A DNA stretch of 64,000 bases from Chloroflexota bacterium (GCA_016190505.1 JACPQM010000047.1:1-64000); one strand, 5' to 3'. Counted from the first letter of the stretch, positions 28,850 to 38,319 are shown. Translations and numbers: made by a program. The notes: a model not told the origin generated them from the letters alone.

Positions 28850-29703
28850 CGCCGGTCTCCTTTCTGTTGGTGATTCGATGGTCCTTTCGAAAAGACTGTA
28901 GACGCCCTCCACAAAGCATGTCCGTCTGAAACGTTGGCAGTCACGCGGACGCCCAAGCCTACGGGGCGATCGAGAGCTATCAGTTCCTTCTCTTGCACCG
29001 ACTCGGAGGGTTCTATCCAATCGTGATCTCGAAGGATCGGCATAGTTGCAACGTGCGTCCAATGTACAGCATCCGTGAAGTAAACGGGGGGACGCGAATC
29101 TGCCACGAAGACTTGAAGTGCACAGTACTCAATCTTCAAAACGAGACGCGTGAAGCCCAAGTTTCTAACCTCTACGCAAACTTTGATGTGATCTCCATCC
29201 TCAACGAACAGCAACTCCCCTCCAATGTGAACCGCGGCTTTGGGATTGAAGAGGCGACCCTTGACAAACTTGTAATATCCCCATACTGCGGCTGCTACAA
29301 TCGCAACTATCTCGACAAATGTCTTGACGATGTCAAGGACTGCAGCGAAGTCCGCTGCCATCGTGGCGGCTGCTGGGGGAGGACTACTGCTGGGCAGTGG
29401 CGCAGCAGTCGCCGCAGAAGGAGGAGTAAGAACGGACTGAGCAGTCGCCATGAGCGCCGGTGACAGTTTGGATTCGGCCGTAGTTATGGTGGATGAGATG
29501 AGCGGTGACGTTGCTGTGGCAGGGCCGTGAGCAGTCGCAGCCGCAGGGGGCACTGAAGATGCTGATGTCGGAGTGGGTAATGACTGTTGACAACCCATGG
29601 CGCCCAACGCGGCGAACGTTAAGGGCATTGCCACGGCCAACGAGAACCTGAGTCTCTGGCAGGTGGACGAGACGACAATCGTGAGTTGGGAGGCGGTGGA
29701 CAT
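28840..29703 (-). CDS. Hypothetical lipobox-containing, membrane-anchored protein
   Basis: Lipobox-like LGAMGC, Ser/Thr/Pro/Ala-rich linker, TM IVEIVAIVAAAVWGYYKFVKGRLF, then a soluble domain. Confidence 0.55.
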   Translation of the reverse strand: MSTASQLTIVVSSTCQRLRFSLAVAMPLTFAALGAMGCQQSLPTPTSASSVPPAAATAHGPATATSPLISSTITTAESKLSPALMATAQSVLTPPSAATAAPLPSSSPPPAAATMAADFAAVLDIVKTFVEIVAIVAAAVWGYYKFVKGRLFNPKAAVHIGGELLFVEDGDHIKVCVEVRNLGFTRLVLKIEYCALQVFVADSRPPVYFTDAVHWTHVATMPILRDHDWIEPSESVQEKELIALDRPVGLGVRVTANVSDGHALWRASTVFSKGPSNHQQKGDRRWE

Positions 29704-30393
29704 TCACTCGAACTCGCGACTAACCCCGCGCAGGAAGGGTGGAGCCTCATGTGGCCGCAACGGAGACATGTTCAACTGCTCAAGCCGCTTGCCTATGTTG
29801 GCCAATCTGAAACAGAAGTTCCGCCCTGCGGGATCATCTGAATGCCGGACATTGACTACTATTCTGAACTCTTCAAGTATCAACTGTGTTTCCAAACGCC
29901 CACGACCAGGCAAACCCGTCCTGTAAGCCTCGGGGTCAAGGATGAAAGGTGACGCACCAGCTTCTTTCATGACGACCGCTACGGCGCGTTGGTCTTGCCT
30001 AGTTATGTCTATTCTCTTTGCGCGCCACAACAGCGAGCCATCATTCAGGATTCGCTCCATATCGCCTTGCGCGGCAGGAATGTTGTCGCTCCACAGCAAC
30101 TCATGCACTTTCAACGGGAAAGTTTTCTCCCACCCACCACCCAGCCGATGGTAAACCTTGATTTGAATGGTTGTGTCGCGCGCAGCCGAAGAACGGGCGT
30201 CCAGCAACCACCTGGCCCACCTAGGCGCTTCTCGGCAACTAACGATCACGTTCCACTTCCGGTGGCCAAATTCATCGCCAGTCGAAGAACACGTTGCCGA
30301 AAGTCGCGGTCCGCTCATTCGCCTCGAAAGCAGTCTCCGTGCGATTTCGAACACGATGGGCGCCGCAACAGGCAGGACTACAGCAACATTCAT
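29704..30393 (-). CDS. Hypothetical membrane-anchored protein
   Basis: MNVAVVLPVAAPIVFEIARRLLSRR anchor plus soluble domain; abuts 28840-29703. Confidence 0.55.
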   Translation of the reverse strand: MNVAVVLPVAAPIVFEIARRLLSRRMSGPRLSATCSSTGDEFGHRKWNVIVSCREAPRWARWLLDARSSAARDTTIQIKVYHRLGGGWEKTFPLKVHELLWSDNIPAAQGDMERILNDGSLLWRAKRIDITRQDQRAVAVVMKEAGASPFILDPEAYRTGLPGRGRLETQLILEEFRIVVNVRHSDDPAGRNFCFRLANIGKRLEQLNMSPLRPHEAPPFLRGVSREFE

Positions 30394-30429
30394 CTGTCCC
30401 TCGCAGCCTCCACCGGTTGGCCCATCCCG

Positions 30430-30489
30430 CTACGCCAGCCCTCGTGGTCGGTACTGGTGCGCTTCCGCCAGGTGGGCGCTGGCGATGGG
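30430..30489 (-). repeat. Duplicate of the comM 3' end (about 60 nt, original 30950-31009)
   Basis: ctacgccagccctcgtggtcggtactggtgcgcttccgccaggtgggcgctggcgatgg vs ctacaccagcccccgtggccggtactgcaacgcctccgccaggtgggcgctggcaatgg. Confidence 0.85.
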
Positions 30490-30492
30490 GGG

Positions 30493-30714
30493 TCAAGTGG
30501 GCACCTTCTCCAGCGGCATATTCTCGATGCTGACATTGAGGAGCGATTCCAACCCCAGTCGATCGCTGGCGTCCAGAACTTCAATTCCCACAATGTGACC
30601 GTTGCGGTCCAGGTCAACGGTAACACCTTCCTCCACATCCAGGCTGTCCACTGGCCTCGCATCTGTCAGTCGGATGTAGAGCGCATCAACTTCTTTGTCA
30701 TATTCGATCTTCAT
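30493..30714 (-). CDS. DUF2283 protein (antitoxin-like partner of DUF4258)
   Basis: MKIEYDKEVDALYIRLTDARPVDSLDVEEGVTVDLDRNGHIVGIEVLDAS. Confidence 0.85.
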   Translation of the reverse strand: MKIEYDKEVDALYIRLTDARPVDSLDVEEGVTVDLDRNGHIVGIEVLDASDRLGLESLLNVSIENMPLEKVPT

Positions 30715-30774
30715 GACACTCCCTCGAACCTCCGCCTCGGAGTAACGGTGACGACGACCCGTTCCCTCTCTTCC

Positions 30775-30948
30775 TTAGTAGGTCACCCGGAGATACCGCC
30801 TCTTGACCTTCTTGTATGCATTGTAGCGTCCTTTGACGGTTGGTGCGACCTTCTGTGGAGCTTCTAAGACGGCCTGTATCTCGTCAAGACTAATCCCGTA
30901 CACGCGCATTCTTCGCCGCGCGTGGCGAACGACGTATAGGGGCTTCAC
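30775..30948 (-). CDS. DUF4258 toxin-like protein
   Basis: VKPLYVVRHARRRMRVYGISLDEIQAVLEAPQKVAPTVKGRYNAYKKVKRRYLRVTY; GTG start immediately after the comM stop. Confidence 0.72.
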   Translation of the reverse strand: MKPLYVVRHARRRMRVYGISLDEIQAVLEAPQKVAPTVKGRYNAYKKVKRRYLRVTY

Positions 30949-30949
30949 C

Positions 30950-32536
30950 CTACACCAGCCCCCGTGGCCGGTACTGCAACGCCTCCGCCAGGTGGGCGCT
31001 GGCAATGGTGTCGGCGGCGGACGAGGCCTGCCTTGTCCGCATCCCTGGAGCGGACTCCGATACTTCGTTCGGAGAGCCTGCCGAAAGATCGGCGATGGTG
31101 CGGGCTACCTTGAGCACGCGGTGAAAGGCCCGCGCCGTAAGCTGCATGTGCTCCATGGCTGCCCGCAGCAACGCCTGGGCTGCGGGCTCCAGCCCGCAGG
31201 TGGCCCGCACCTCCACCGGGGTCATCTCCGCGTTGCAGGTCAGCCTGGTGCCCGCGAAACGCAGGCGCTGTCGCTCTCGGGCGGCCTCCACCCGGGCCTG
31301 GACCGCCTCGGACGGCTCGCTATTCGCGGACACCATGAGCTTCTCGTAGTCCACGCGGGGCACCTCAACGAACAGGTCTATGCGGTCCATGAGCGGGCCG
31401 CTGATGCGGTGCTGATAGCGGGCCACCAGGCCCTGGGAACAGGTGCAGGGCCGGGCCGTGTCCCCGTAGTAGCCACAGGGGCAGGGGTTCATGGCCGCCA
31501 CCAGCATGAAGTTGGCGGGGAAGGTGAGGCTGCCCTGGGCGCGGCTGATGGTGACCACCTTGTCCTCCAGGGGCTGGCGCAGCACCTCCAGCACCGTCGG
31601 TGGGAACTCGGGCAGCTCGTCCAGGAAGAGGACACCCCGGTGACTGAGGGTGACCTCGCCCGGCCCGGGCCAGCGCCCGCCACCTACCAGCCCGGCGTGG
31701 GACGTGGTGTAGTGTGGGGCACGGAATGGCCGGCGGGTGATGAGCGGGGTGTCGCTGGACAACAGGCCCCTGACGCTGTAGATCCTGGTCACCTCCAGCG
31801 CCTCCTCCGGTGTGATGTGGGGCAGTATGCCGGGCATGGAGCGGGCGAGGAGGGTCTTGCCACTTCCCGGTGGACCCGACATCAGCAGGTTGTGCCCTCC
31901 GGCGGCGGCCACCTCCATGGCCCGCTTGGCGTGCTCCTGCCCCACGATGTGCTTGAGGTCCACGCCGGTGGCAGGCGGGCTGAACTTCAGGTCCGTGATG
32001 GGGGCGGCCCGGTAGGGCGGGATCGGGGCATCGTCCATGAGGTGGGCCGCTATTTGAGCCAACGAGCGTGCGGGTAGCACCTGTACGCCGTCAACTAGCG
32101 CCGCCTCCCGAGCATCGGCCTCGGGGACGAACACTCTGGCCAGCCCCAGCTCGCGGGCCACGCTCACCATGGGCAGGATGCCCTGGGTGTGCTTCAGGCT
32201 GCCGTCCAGGGACAGCTCGCCCAGGAACAGGGAGTCAGACACGTCGGCCACCACCTGCTCGGTGCTGAGCAGGACCGCGACGGCAATGGGCAAATCGTAG
32301 GCGGGGCCGGCCTTCTTCAGGTCCGCCGGCGCCAGATTCACCGTCACCCGCTTGTAGGGGAAGTTGGCCCCGCTGTTGCGGACTGCGGCGCGCACCCTCT
32401 CGCCGGCCTCCGTGACGGCGGCGTCGGGGAGGCCCACAATGGTGACGTGGGCCAGTCCCGGCGAGACGTCAACCTCGACTTCGACCAGCGCCCCGTCCAG
32501 GCCCACGATGCCCGCCGTTTTCACCTTGCCCAACAT
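30950..32536 (-). CDS. comM: YifB/ComM Mg-chelatase-like AAA ATPase
   Basis: [64 protein letters not shown]. Confidence 0.96.
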   Translation of the reverse strand: MLGKVKTAGIVGLDGALVEVEVDVSPGLAHVTIVGLPDAAVTEAGERVRAAVRNSGANFPYKRVTVNLAPADLKKAGPAYDLPIAVAVLLSTEQVVADVSDSLFLGELSLDGSLKHTQGILPMVSVARELGLARVFVPEADAREAALVDGVQVLPARSLAQIAAHLMDDAPIPPYRAAPITDLKFSPPATGVDLKHIVGQEHAKRAMEVAAAGGHNLLMSGPPGSGKTLLARSMPGILPHITPEEALEVTRIYSVRGLLSSDTPLITRRPFRAPHYTTSHAGLVGGGRWPGPGEVTLSHRGVLFLDELPEFPPTVLEVLRQPLEDKVVTISRAQGSLTFPANFMLVAAMNPCPCGYYGDTARPCTCSQGLVARYQHRISGPLMDRIDLFVEVPRVDYEKLMVSANSEPSEAVQARVEAARERQRLRFAGTRLTCNAEMTPVEVRATCGLEPAAQALLRAAMEHMQLTARAFHRVLKVARTIADLSAGSPNEVSESAPGMRTRQASSAADTIASAHLAEALQYRPRGLV

Positions 32537-32602
32537 GGCGGCCCCATTGTAGCACCACGGAAGGCGGTGCTACCATGAGGAAGACTTTGACGTTGGGGGT
32601 GA

Positions 32603-33430
32603 GTGGTGATCACGATCGGGCTTGACCCCATAATCTTCCGCGTAGGCTCGTTCACGGTGGCCTGGCACGGGGTGTTCACCGCCGTGGCGGTGTTCGTGGG
32701 GGTGTACGTGGCTGCCCGGCTAGCCAGGCGGGTTGCCCTGGTGCCGGAGGTGGTCTACTCCGTGGCGCTGTGGGCAGTGCCCGGCGGGGTGGTGGGCGCC
32801 CGCCTGTTCCACGTTATTGACTACTGGAGCTTCTACGCCGCCAACCCCGTCCAGATACTGGCCATCAACGAAGGTGGCCTGGCCATATGGGGGGCCGTCA
32901 TCGGCGGCACCGTGGCTGGCATCCTCTACGCCTGGCTCCGGCGCCTGCCCGTGGGGCGCCTCATGGACCTGGCCTCCCTGGGCATCATCCTGGCGCAGGC
33001 CACGGGCCGCATCGGCGACATCATCAACGGCGAGCACTTCGCCAGGGAAAGCGGTCTGCCCTGGGCCGTGGTCTACACCCACCCCAACAGTCCCAGCTTC
33101 GGGCGAGCGCCCCAGCACCCGGCGGTGGCCTACGAGCTGGTCATGGACCTGGCCATCTTCGGCGTACTGTGGGTGCTCTGGCGCCGGCTGCGCCCAGACG
33201 GCGCCCTGATGCTGGTATACTTCTCGCTATATGCGCTGGGGCGGTTCTTGGTATCCTTTCTGCGCGAGGAGAAGGTGGTGCTGCTCGGGATGCAGCAGGC
33301 CCAGGTGGTGTCCCTGCTCATCCTGGCCGTGACCCTGCCCACGCTGGGTTACCTGATGCAGAGGGAACGACGCCGTCTGCGTGCTGCTGGCGGTCCCGGC
33401 GCCGGCGATGCCCCCCAAGCTGTGGGTTAA
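32603..33430 (+). CDS. lgt: Prolipoprotein diacylglyceryl transferase
   Basis: TVAWHGVFTAVAVFVG..GARLFHVIDYW..GLAIWGAVIGGTVAG..QATGRIGDIINGEHFAR. Confidence 0.93.
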   Translation: MVITIGLDPIIFRVGSFTVAWHGVFTAVAVFVGVYVAARLARRVALVPEVVYSVALWAVPGGVVGARLFHVIDYWSFYAANPVQILAINEGGLAIWGAVIGGTVAGILYAWLRRLPVGRLMDLASLGIILAQATGRIGDIINGEHFARESGLPWAVVYTHPNSPSFGRAPQHPAVAYELVMDLAIFGVLWVLWRRLRPDGALMLVYFSLYALGRFLVSFLREEKVVLLGMQQAQVVSLLILAVTLPTLGYLMQRERRRLRAAGGPGAGDAPQAVG

Positions 33431-33440
33431 AACACGGAGA

Positions 33441-33462
33441 CGGGGGGGCGTGACGCCCCCCG
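33441..33462. terminator. Strong GC hairpin after lgt
   Basis: cgggggggcgtgacgccccccg; followed by ttctcctcc, weak T-tract. Confidence 0.6.
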
Positions 33463-33493
33463 TTCTCCTCCCGTTGGCAAGTAACCGGACTGG

Positions 33494-34102
33494 CTAGGGA
33501 GCTAGCCGCCTGACCTCCCTAACGAAATCCTGCTCGGGCATCCCTCGGTACTGCACCGTTGTTTCCGCGTATTCGGGTCCCATGGGCGAGATATGGCCCT
33601 GGAATACCAGGAACTTACCTTGAGGTCCGTTGACGGTGAAGTAGTCGTAAGGGACGGGTGTGCGGGCCACAGTATGGTTTACCTGGCGAAGGAACAGCAC
33701 GACCTGGCTGCCAGGAGTTGCAGCAGGGTCCTCGTAGCCGCCAAAGTGGCCCACGGTGATGTGCTCCGCGCCGAGCTGGCCCTTAAGCGACTCCTCCACG
33801 CGAACGGTAGAGACTACCTTCCGCACTGGTGCCCGTAGCCCGTAATCCCGCGTCGTAGAAGCCTGTTTCACCACAGTGCCCCTGATGATGTACGTTGCAC
33901 GGTTCGCGACAGTTCTCAGGTCAGGGGCGATGTCGAAATCCACGGCCGCTACTTGCCCTTCTGGGGGCCTGATCCACGGACCAAGCGCCCTGGCGGGTGA
34001 CGACTTCTGAGCTAGCACCAATGCGGCCACAGCCACACTTGCGACAGCCAACGCGACCATCAACAACGGGAAGGCCTTCCACACGAGGGCTCTTTTGACC
34101 AT
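33494..34102 (-). CDS. Exported hypothetical protein
   Basis: N-terminal TM/signal LLMVALAVASVAVAALVLAQ; ..VVSTVRVEESLKGQ..VVLFLRQ. Confidence 0.6.
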   Translation of the reverse strand: MVKRALVWKAFPLLMVALAVASVAVAALVLAQKSSPARALGPWIRPPEGQVAAVDFDIAPDLRTVANRATYIIRGTVVKQASTTRDYGLRAPVRKVVSTVRVEESLKGQLGAEHITVGHFGGYEDPAATPGSQVVLFLRQVNHTVARTPVPYDYFTVNGPQGKFLVFQGHISPMGPEYAETTVQYRGMPEQDFVREVRRLAP

Positions 34103-34161
34103 GATATCCTCCTTTGCTGAAGAGTCTTGGTAGCGATTCCTTGCGGCCCAGTTCCGAAGGG

Positions 34162-34821
34162 CTAGTCCAAGTGGCCGTATAGGGGGCTCCAGCCCAGGAC
34201 GGTGACGTCCCTTGGTTTGACTGTGTAGTAGCCCTGCCAACTCTGGTGCATGATCGCCTCCGTACTTGTGGACACCGAGGGGTGCGCGAGGCCAAGGCTA
34301 TGTCCCATCTCGTGGGCGGGGACCTTTTGACGTAAGGTCGTCGGGCGGCCATTAACATCGATAGAATATTCGATGCTGTCGGAGTTCAGCCAGACGTCAG
34401 CCCACTCGGTGTGGGTGTCACTCGTCACATAACACGGGTCAGGAGAGGACGCGATAAAACCCCAGGCCGGCTCGTTCGGGTCGTCATCCACCGCGACCCA
34501 AGTATCTGGAGTGCCGCTGGTGATCTTATCGAAGTCAATGTAGCTCTGCTCACTATTCCAGTTCGAGGCGGCAGCATCCACAGGAGTAGCGTAGTCTTCC
34601 CCTTGGTCGTACCATATGTCCGGATGGTGCCTGTAGGTAATCGTCCCGGGATCGGACGGCCGTTCCCAATGCATGTGGAAGTAGTCAACATTGCCGCAGC
34701 CATGTGTGGCGCTGGCTGGCGAAGTGAACACCAAAAGCCAAGATGTCACTATCGCCATAACCGCTGCTAGTGAGATCAGGTTCCGCGGCTGGTTCGCGGT
34801 CTTCGCGACGGCAGCGAGCAT
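34162..34821 (-). CDS. Secreted matrixin-like zinc metalloprotease
   Basis: Signal peptide; HEMGHSLGLAHPS (HExxHxxGxxH) with downstream Met (AIMH). Confidence 0.88.
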   Translation of the reverse strand: MLAAVAKTANQPRNLISLAAVMAIVTSWLLVFTSPASATHGCGNVDYFHMHWERPSDPGTITYRHHPDIWYDQGEDYATPVDAAASNWNSEQSYIDFDKITSGTPDTWVAVDDDPNEPAWGFIASSPDPCYVTSDTHTEWADVWLNSDSIEYSIDVNGRPTTLRQKVPAHEMGHSLGLAHPSVSTSTEAIMHQSWQGYYTVKPRDVTVLGWSPLYGHLD

Positions 34822-34943
34822 GATTGCCTCCCTTCGGGGATACTTCACGCTAGAACGATCGGTGTGGCCCCCAACATTGGGCCACCGAAGCGGAAACCTC
34901 CTTCCATAAGACAAGACGGCGGCGCTCCCCGATCCGCTCGCGG

Positions 34944-35501
34944 ATGATACAATTCACGGCAATGGATGAAGAGGCCCTTGTCAGGAAAGCCAGGCAGGGC
35001 GACGGTGAGTCCTTCGGAAGGCTCTTCGAGACCCACTCGCCCCGAGCACTGGGCGCTGCCATCGCCATCCTGGGAAACCGGGCAGATGCGGAGGACGTGG
35101 TCCAGGAGGCAGCGATCAAGGCTTTCAATTCTCTCGGGAGCCTCGCCAGCGACGGGGCATTCGGCGCCTGGTTCACCCGCATCGTCGTTAACAAGGCCAT
35201 AGACCTGTTACGCCAACGTCGGCGCGACCAGGAACGCACCACGCCTTACGATCCCGACTGGGACCCACCAGGTGCCTCACGAGATCTGGAAGGTGAGTTG
35301 GACGTGGCCGGTGGGGTGGGCCAGCTTCCACCAGAGCACCAGGCAGTCATCCGGCTTTACTACGGATATGGATATTCCACGCCCCAGATAGCTGAACTCC
35401 TGGGAAGACCGGAGGGGACGGTGCGGCGGCTGCTGAGCGAGTCCTACCGCCGCCTGCGTCTTATCTTAAGGGAGCAAGATGAACGATCTACACCCAGTTG
35501 A
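34944..35501 (+). CDS. ECF-subfamily RNA polymerase sigma factor
   Basis: FGRLFETHSPRALGAAIAILGNRADAEDVVQEAAIKAF; LPPEHQAVIRLYYGYGYSTPQIAELLGRPEGTVRRLLSESYRRLR. Confidence 0.95.
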   Translation: MIQFTAMDEEALVRKARQGDGESFGRLFETHSPRALGAAIAILGNRADAEDVVQEAAIKAFNSLGSLASDGAFGAWFTRIVVNKAIDLLRQRRRDQERTTPYDPDWDPPGASRDLEGELDVAGGVGQLPPEHQAVIRLYYGYGYSTPQIAELLGRPEGTVRRLLSESYRRLRLILREQDERSTPS

Positions 35502-36381
35502 AGACTACTTCGCAGGGGTACTCGACCAGCGGCAACGGGACCAGTTCGAGCGCCATCTGGCCGCCTGCGTCCGCTGCCGGAAGGAACTGGCGGAGCTCGA
35601 GGCACTCCACACACTCCTGTCCAATGAGTTGCCGAAGACCCTCCCCTCACGGCAACCTCGGCCAGAGTGGGTCAAGCAGGTGAAGGCCCAGTTCCACCCG
35701 GCACGACGCCCCATGCGCTGGCTGGCCCTGGGTGCCGTACCGGTTCTCGTGGCGGCCGTGGCTTTGGCGCTCCTCCTGATTCTTCGGCAGACAGCCGACC
35801 CTTTGACTGCCCAGGAACATTTGAAGCGCGCATATGCAGCCACAATGCTGGAGAGCTTCCAGGGACGGTTCACGGTACTTGATGGGCAAAGTTTGGCCTT
35901 GACGGGCACGTTCGCATATGCACCGGATGGGAGATGGGCAGTCACAAAGGAGAATAGTGCAGGACAGCGCATCGAGGAAACACGGGTACAAGGGGAGAAC
36001 TGGCGCCGTGCAGACGGCGACTGGGCCTCGGTTGGCCGCGCTCCGCTTTATGTCCGCACTGACAACCCTGTCATAGTGAGTGACCTACCTGACCTCTTCG
36101 GTACGGTTCCCTCACTGAGGGAGGTGCAGCGTCCATCACGGGACACCTACGTTGGGGTAGCCTCAGCCTATGAGGGCCGACCAGGCGATGACCGTGGCGG
36201 CGCTAACCTGAACATGCTTTTCATGTTAAAGGGTTTTCCGCAAGTCGAAGCACAGCTTGCGGACGGGAGAATCAAGCGTATACACGTCACCGTGCTCCCA
36301 GCCCACGGTGAGCCCATGCTGGCCAAGATCGTCATAGAAAGCTATGGCATACCCGTGCACATCGAAGCGCCGAGCGAGTAG
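35479..36381 (+). CDS. Membrane anti-sigma factor (zf-HC2)
   Basis: RHLAACVRCRKELAEL; single TM WLALGAVPVLVAAVALALLLIL; overlaps the sigma gene. Confidence 0.88.
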   Translation: MNDLHPVEDYFAGVLDQRQRDQFERHLAACVRCRKELAELEALHTLLSNELPKTLPSRQPRPEWVKQVKAQFHPARRPMRWLALGAVPVLVAAVALALLLILRQTADPLTAQEHLKRAYAATMLESFQGRFTVLDGQSLALTGTFAYAPDGRWAVTKENSAGQRIEETRVQGENWRRADGDWASVGRAPLYVRTDNPVIVSDLPDLFGTVPSLREVQRPSRDTYVGVASAYEGRPGDDRGGANLNMLFMLKGFPQVEAQLADGRIKRIHVTVLPAHGEPMLAKIVIESYGIPVHIEAPSE

Positions 36382-36573
36382 GGCATGGGCCCGCCCAGTT
36401 CGGGCCTGACGCGTTCGCCAAAACCCTCTGGGCAAGGTGCGCAACCGGCGCCTAGCACGTGTGGGGCGACCTAACGCTTTAGGCCGCTGCATCCGGCGAT
36501 TGTGGCGATGCCCCTGCTTGTAGGGTATTATGTTGCAGGCAGGGGACGACATAAGGGTGAGATAGGAGTAGAC

Positions 36574-37071
36574 ATGCTAGAACGAGAGCGGGAACGGGAG
36601 AGGGAAGACCGGAAGAGCCAGCCCTGGTTCCTGATGCGGGAGGAGCTGCGCCGGACCCGGCAGCAGCCGCGGGTGATCAAGAAGGCCGACCGGCAGACCT
36701 ACGACATCGGTGGTGGGCAGCTCTTCACGCCCATTACCTACCGGGGGACCTGGCAGGTCCTCCCCGATCCCGACGTGCCGCTGTGCACCTTCGTGGCCTG
36801 GACCACTCAGATCGCCCCCCTGAAGGGAGATGCCCAGACCCGGGGCCACTCCCACCAGAACGAGGCGGTGTTCTACATCCTGGAGGGCAAGGGCTACGAG
36901 GTGCACGATAACGTCCGCTACCCCTGGGAGGCTGGGGACGTGGTGATCGTCCACGCGGGCTGCGTCCACGCCCACTTCTCGGTGGGCGACAAACCCGCCA
37001 AGGCCCTGGTCATCAACCCCAAGCCGGTGTACATGCACCTCAACTTGAAGGAGCAGGCGCCAAGAGCGTAG
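36574..37071 (+). CDS. Cupin-domain protein
   Basis: TRGHSHQNEAVFYILEGKGYEVHDNVRYPWEAGDVVIVHAGCVHAHFSVGDKPAKALVI. Confidence 0.88.
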   Translation: MLEREREREREDRKSQPWFLMREELRRTRQQPRVIKKADRQTYDIGGGQLFTPITYRGTWQVLPDPDVPLCTFVAWTTQIAPLKGDAQTRGHSHQNEAVFYILEGKGYEVHDNVRYPWEAGDVVIVHAGCVHAHFSVGDKPAKALVINPKPVYMHLNLKEQAPRA

Positions 37072-37087
37072 GGGGCGCCAATAAGAA

Positions 37088-37119
37088 CCGTAGGGGCGAG
37101 TTTGAAACCCGCCTCTACG
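37088..37119. repeat. Palindromic element, GTAGGGGC family
   Basis: ccgtaggggcgagtttgaaacccgcctctacg. Confidence 0.8.
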
Positions 37120-37130
37120 CGATCGGTTGC

Positions 37131-37448
37131 CTAGGCAACGCTCAGCTCTACCGACGACGGCGTGGCCTTGCCGGAGTGCCAGACCTGCCCTGTGGTCGTT
37201 GTTCCAAAAGGCCCAGACACGGCAATGGAGTAGCCCCCACTTGTTGTTCCGAAGTACAGGTAACCCTTGATGGCCTCGCGTACAACTTGTGACACCGCCC
37301 GACCCGTTGCCCTACTGGCGGCTTCGACTGCTGCCATTTCCTCGGTAGTTAGCCGGACAGACAGCACGACTGTCTCGGCTCGCGTCTTGGCACGGGCTGC
37401 CGACGTCACTTCCTGCCCTAGAACATACCTGTTTCTGGCTGCGCTCAT
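37131..37448 (-). CDS. Ribbon-helix-helix-type regulator/antitoxin-like protein
   Basis: VVLSVRLTTEEMAAVEAASRATGRAVSQVVREAIKGYL. Confidence 0.7.
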   Translation of the reverse strand: MSAARNRYVLGQEVTSAARAKTRAETVVLSVRLTTEEMAAVEAASRATGRAVSQVVREAIKGYLYFGTTSGGYSIAVSGPFGTTTTGQVWHSGKATPSSVELSVA

Positions 37449-37777
37449 TGCTCACTCCCTTCGTAGCGCTGGCGATGGTGTCGGTTAGCCTCGAAGGCCG
37501 TCACGGGGCGCCAGATGCCAACCTGGCCCGTGGGCTCCATCGGCACGACGAGGCACCGGCCGCTCCTGGCTGTGCCCACCATGATGACGGGCGCACGCCC
37601 TGTGCCGGCGTTCAAGAAGTACCTCGGTGTGCCACCATGCGCCTCCACGATCTCTTGCACAGAGACAACATGCTTGCGGTAAGTGCCCCGTTCGGCGAGG
37701 TGTTGCAGGAATGCCTCATCGAACTGCAACTCCTCCACACGTCCGTGGGTGCTGAACAACGCTTCAGCATCATCCAC
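37445..37777 (-). CDS. Hypothetical partner of the RHH protein (possible toxin)
   Basis: Overlaps the downstream RHH gene by ATGA; ..FLNAGTGRAPVIMVGTARSGRCLVVPMEPTGQVGIWRPVTAFEAN.. Confidence 0.5.
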   Translation of the reverse strand: MDDAEALFSTHGRVEELQFDEAFLQHLAERGTYRKHVVSVQEIVEAHGGTPRYFLNAGTGRAPVIMVGTARSGRCLVVPMEPTGQVGIWRPVTAFEANRHHRQRYEGSEQ

Positions 37778-37842
37778 GCCACGTTGACCCCGCTCGGAGC
37801 GCGCTGTATGCTATGTTTACATTGTATACAAGGAGACCGCCC

Positions 37843-38319
37843 ATGGCAACTCGCCTCAAAAAGATCAGCAAGGAGCCCCTGGCTCTTGACCGGCCGCGGA
37901 TAGACTTCCTAATCCTAGCGGATAGGGCCGAGGCCATCAACGGCAAACTGTACCTGATGGGGGGAGGGTGGAGCGAGTGGCGTTGGCCCGACTTCAACCT
38001 GCCCATCTCGTTCGGCATCGCCGCCGGAGTGCTGGTCCCGTGGAATGCGACGAACGAGGAGCACACGCTGAGCGTCTTCATCGAGCACGAAGATGGCACC
38101 AGAATAGAACCCCAGGTCACGGCTAAGCTGAACGTGGGGCGCCCTCCAAGTGCCGTCCGTGGTCAGTCGTTCCTGACAGTTATCGCTGTCAACAGCTCGT
38201 GGAAGCTATCAGGTGAAGGGATGTACCGCGCAGTTGCCGTTCTAGGGGAGGAGGAGCGCAGGCACGCTTCCTTCAGAGCAGTCCAGATTGCGGCCCAGCC
38301 ACCCACCCCGCCGACATGA
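37843..38319 (+). CDS. DUF6941-like hypothetical protein
   Basis: PRIDFLILADRAEAINGKLYLMGGGWSEWRWPDFNLPISFGIAAGVLVPWNATNEEHTLSVFIEHEDG. Confidence 0.65.
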   Translation: MATRLKKISKEPLALDRPRIDFLILADRAEAINGKLYLMGGGWSEWRWPDFNLPISFGIAAGVLVPWNATNEEHTLSVFIEHEDGTRIEPQVTAKLNVGRPPSAVRGQSFLTVIAVNSSWKLSGEGMYRAVAVLGEEERRHASFRAVQIAAQPPTPPT

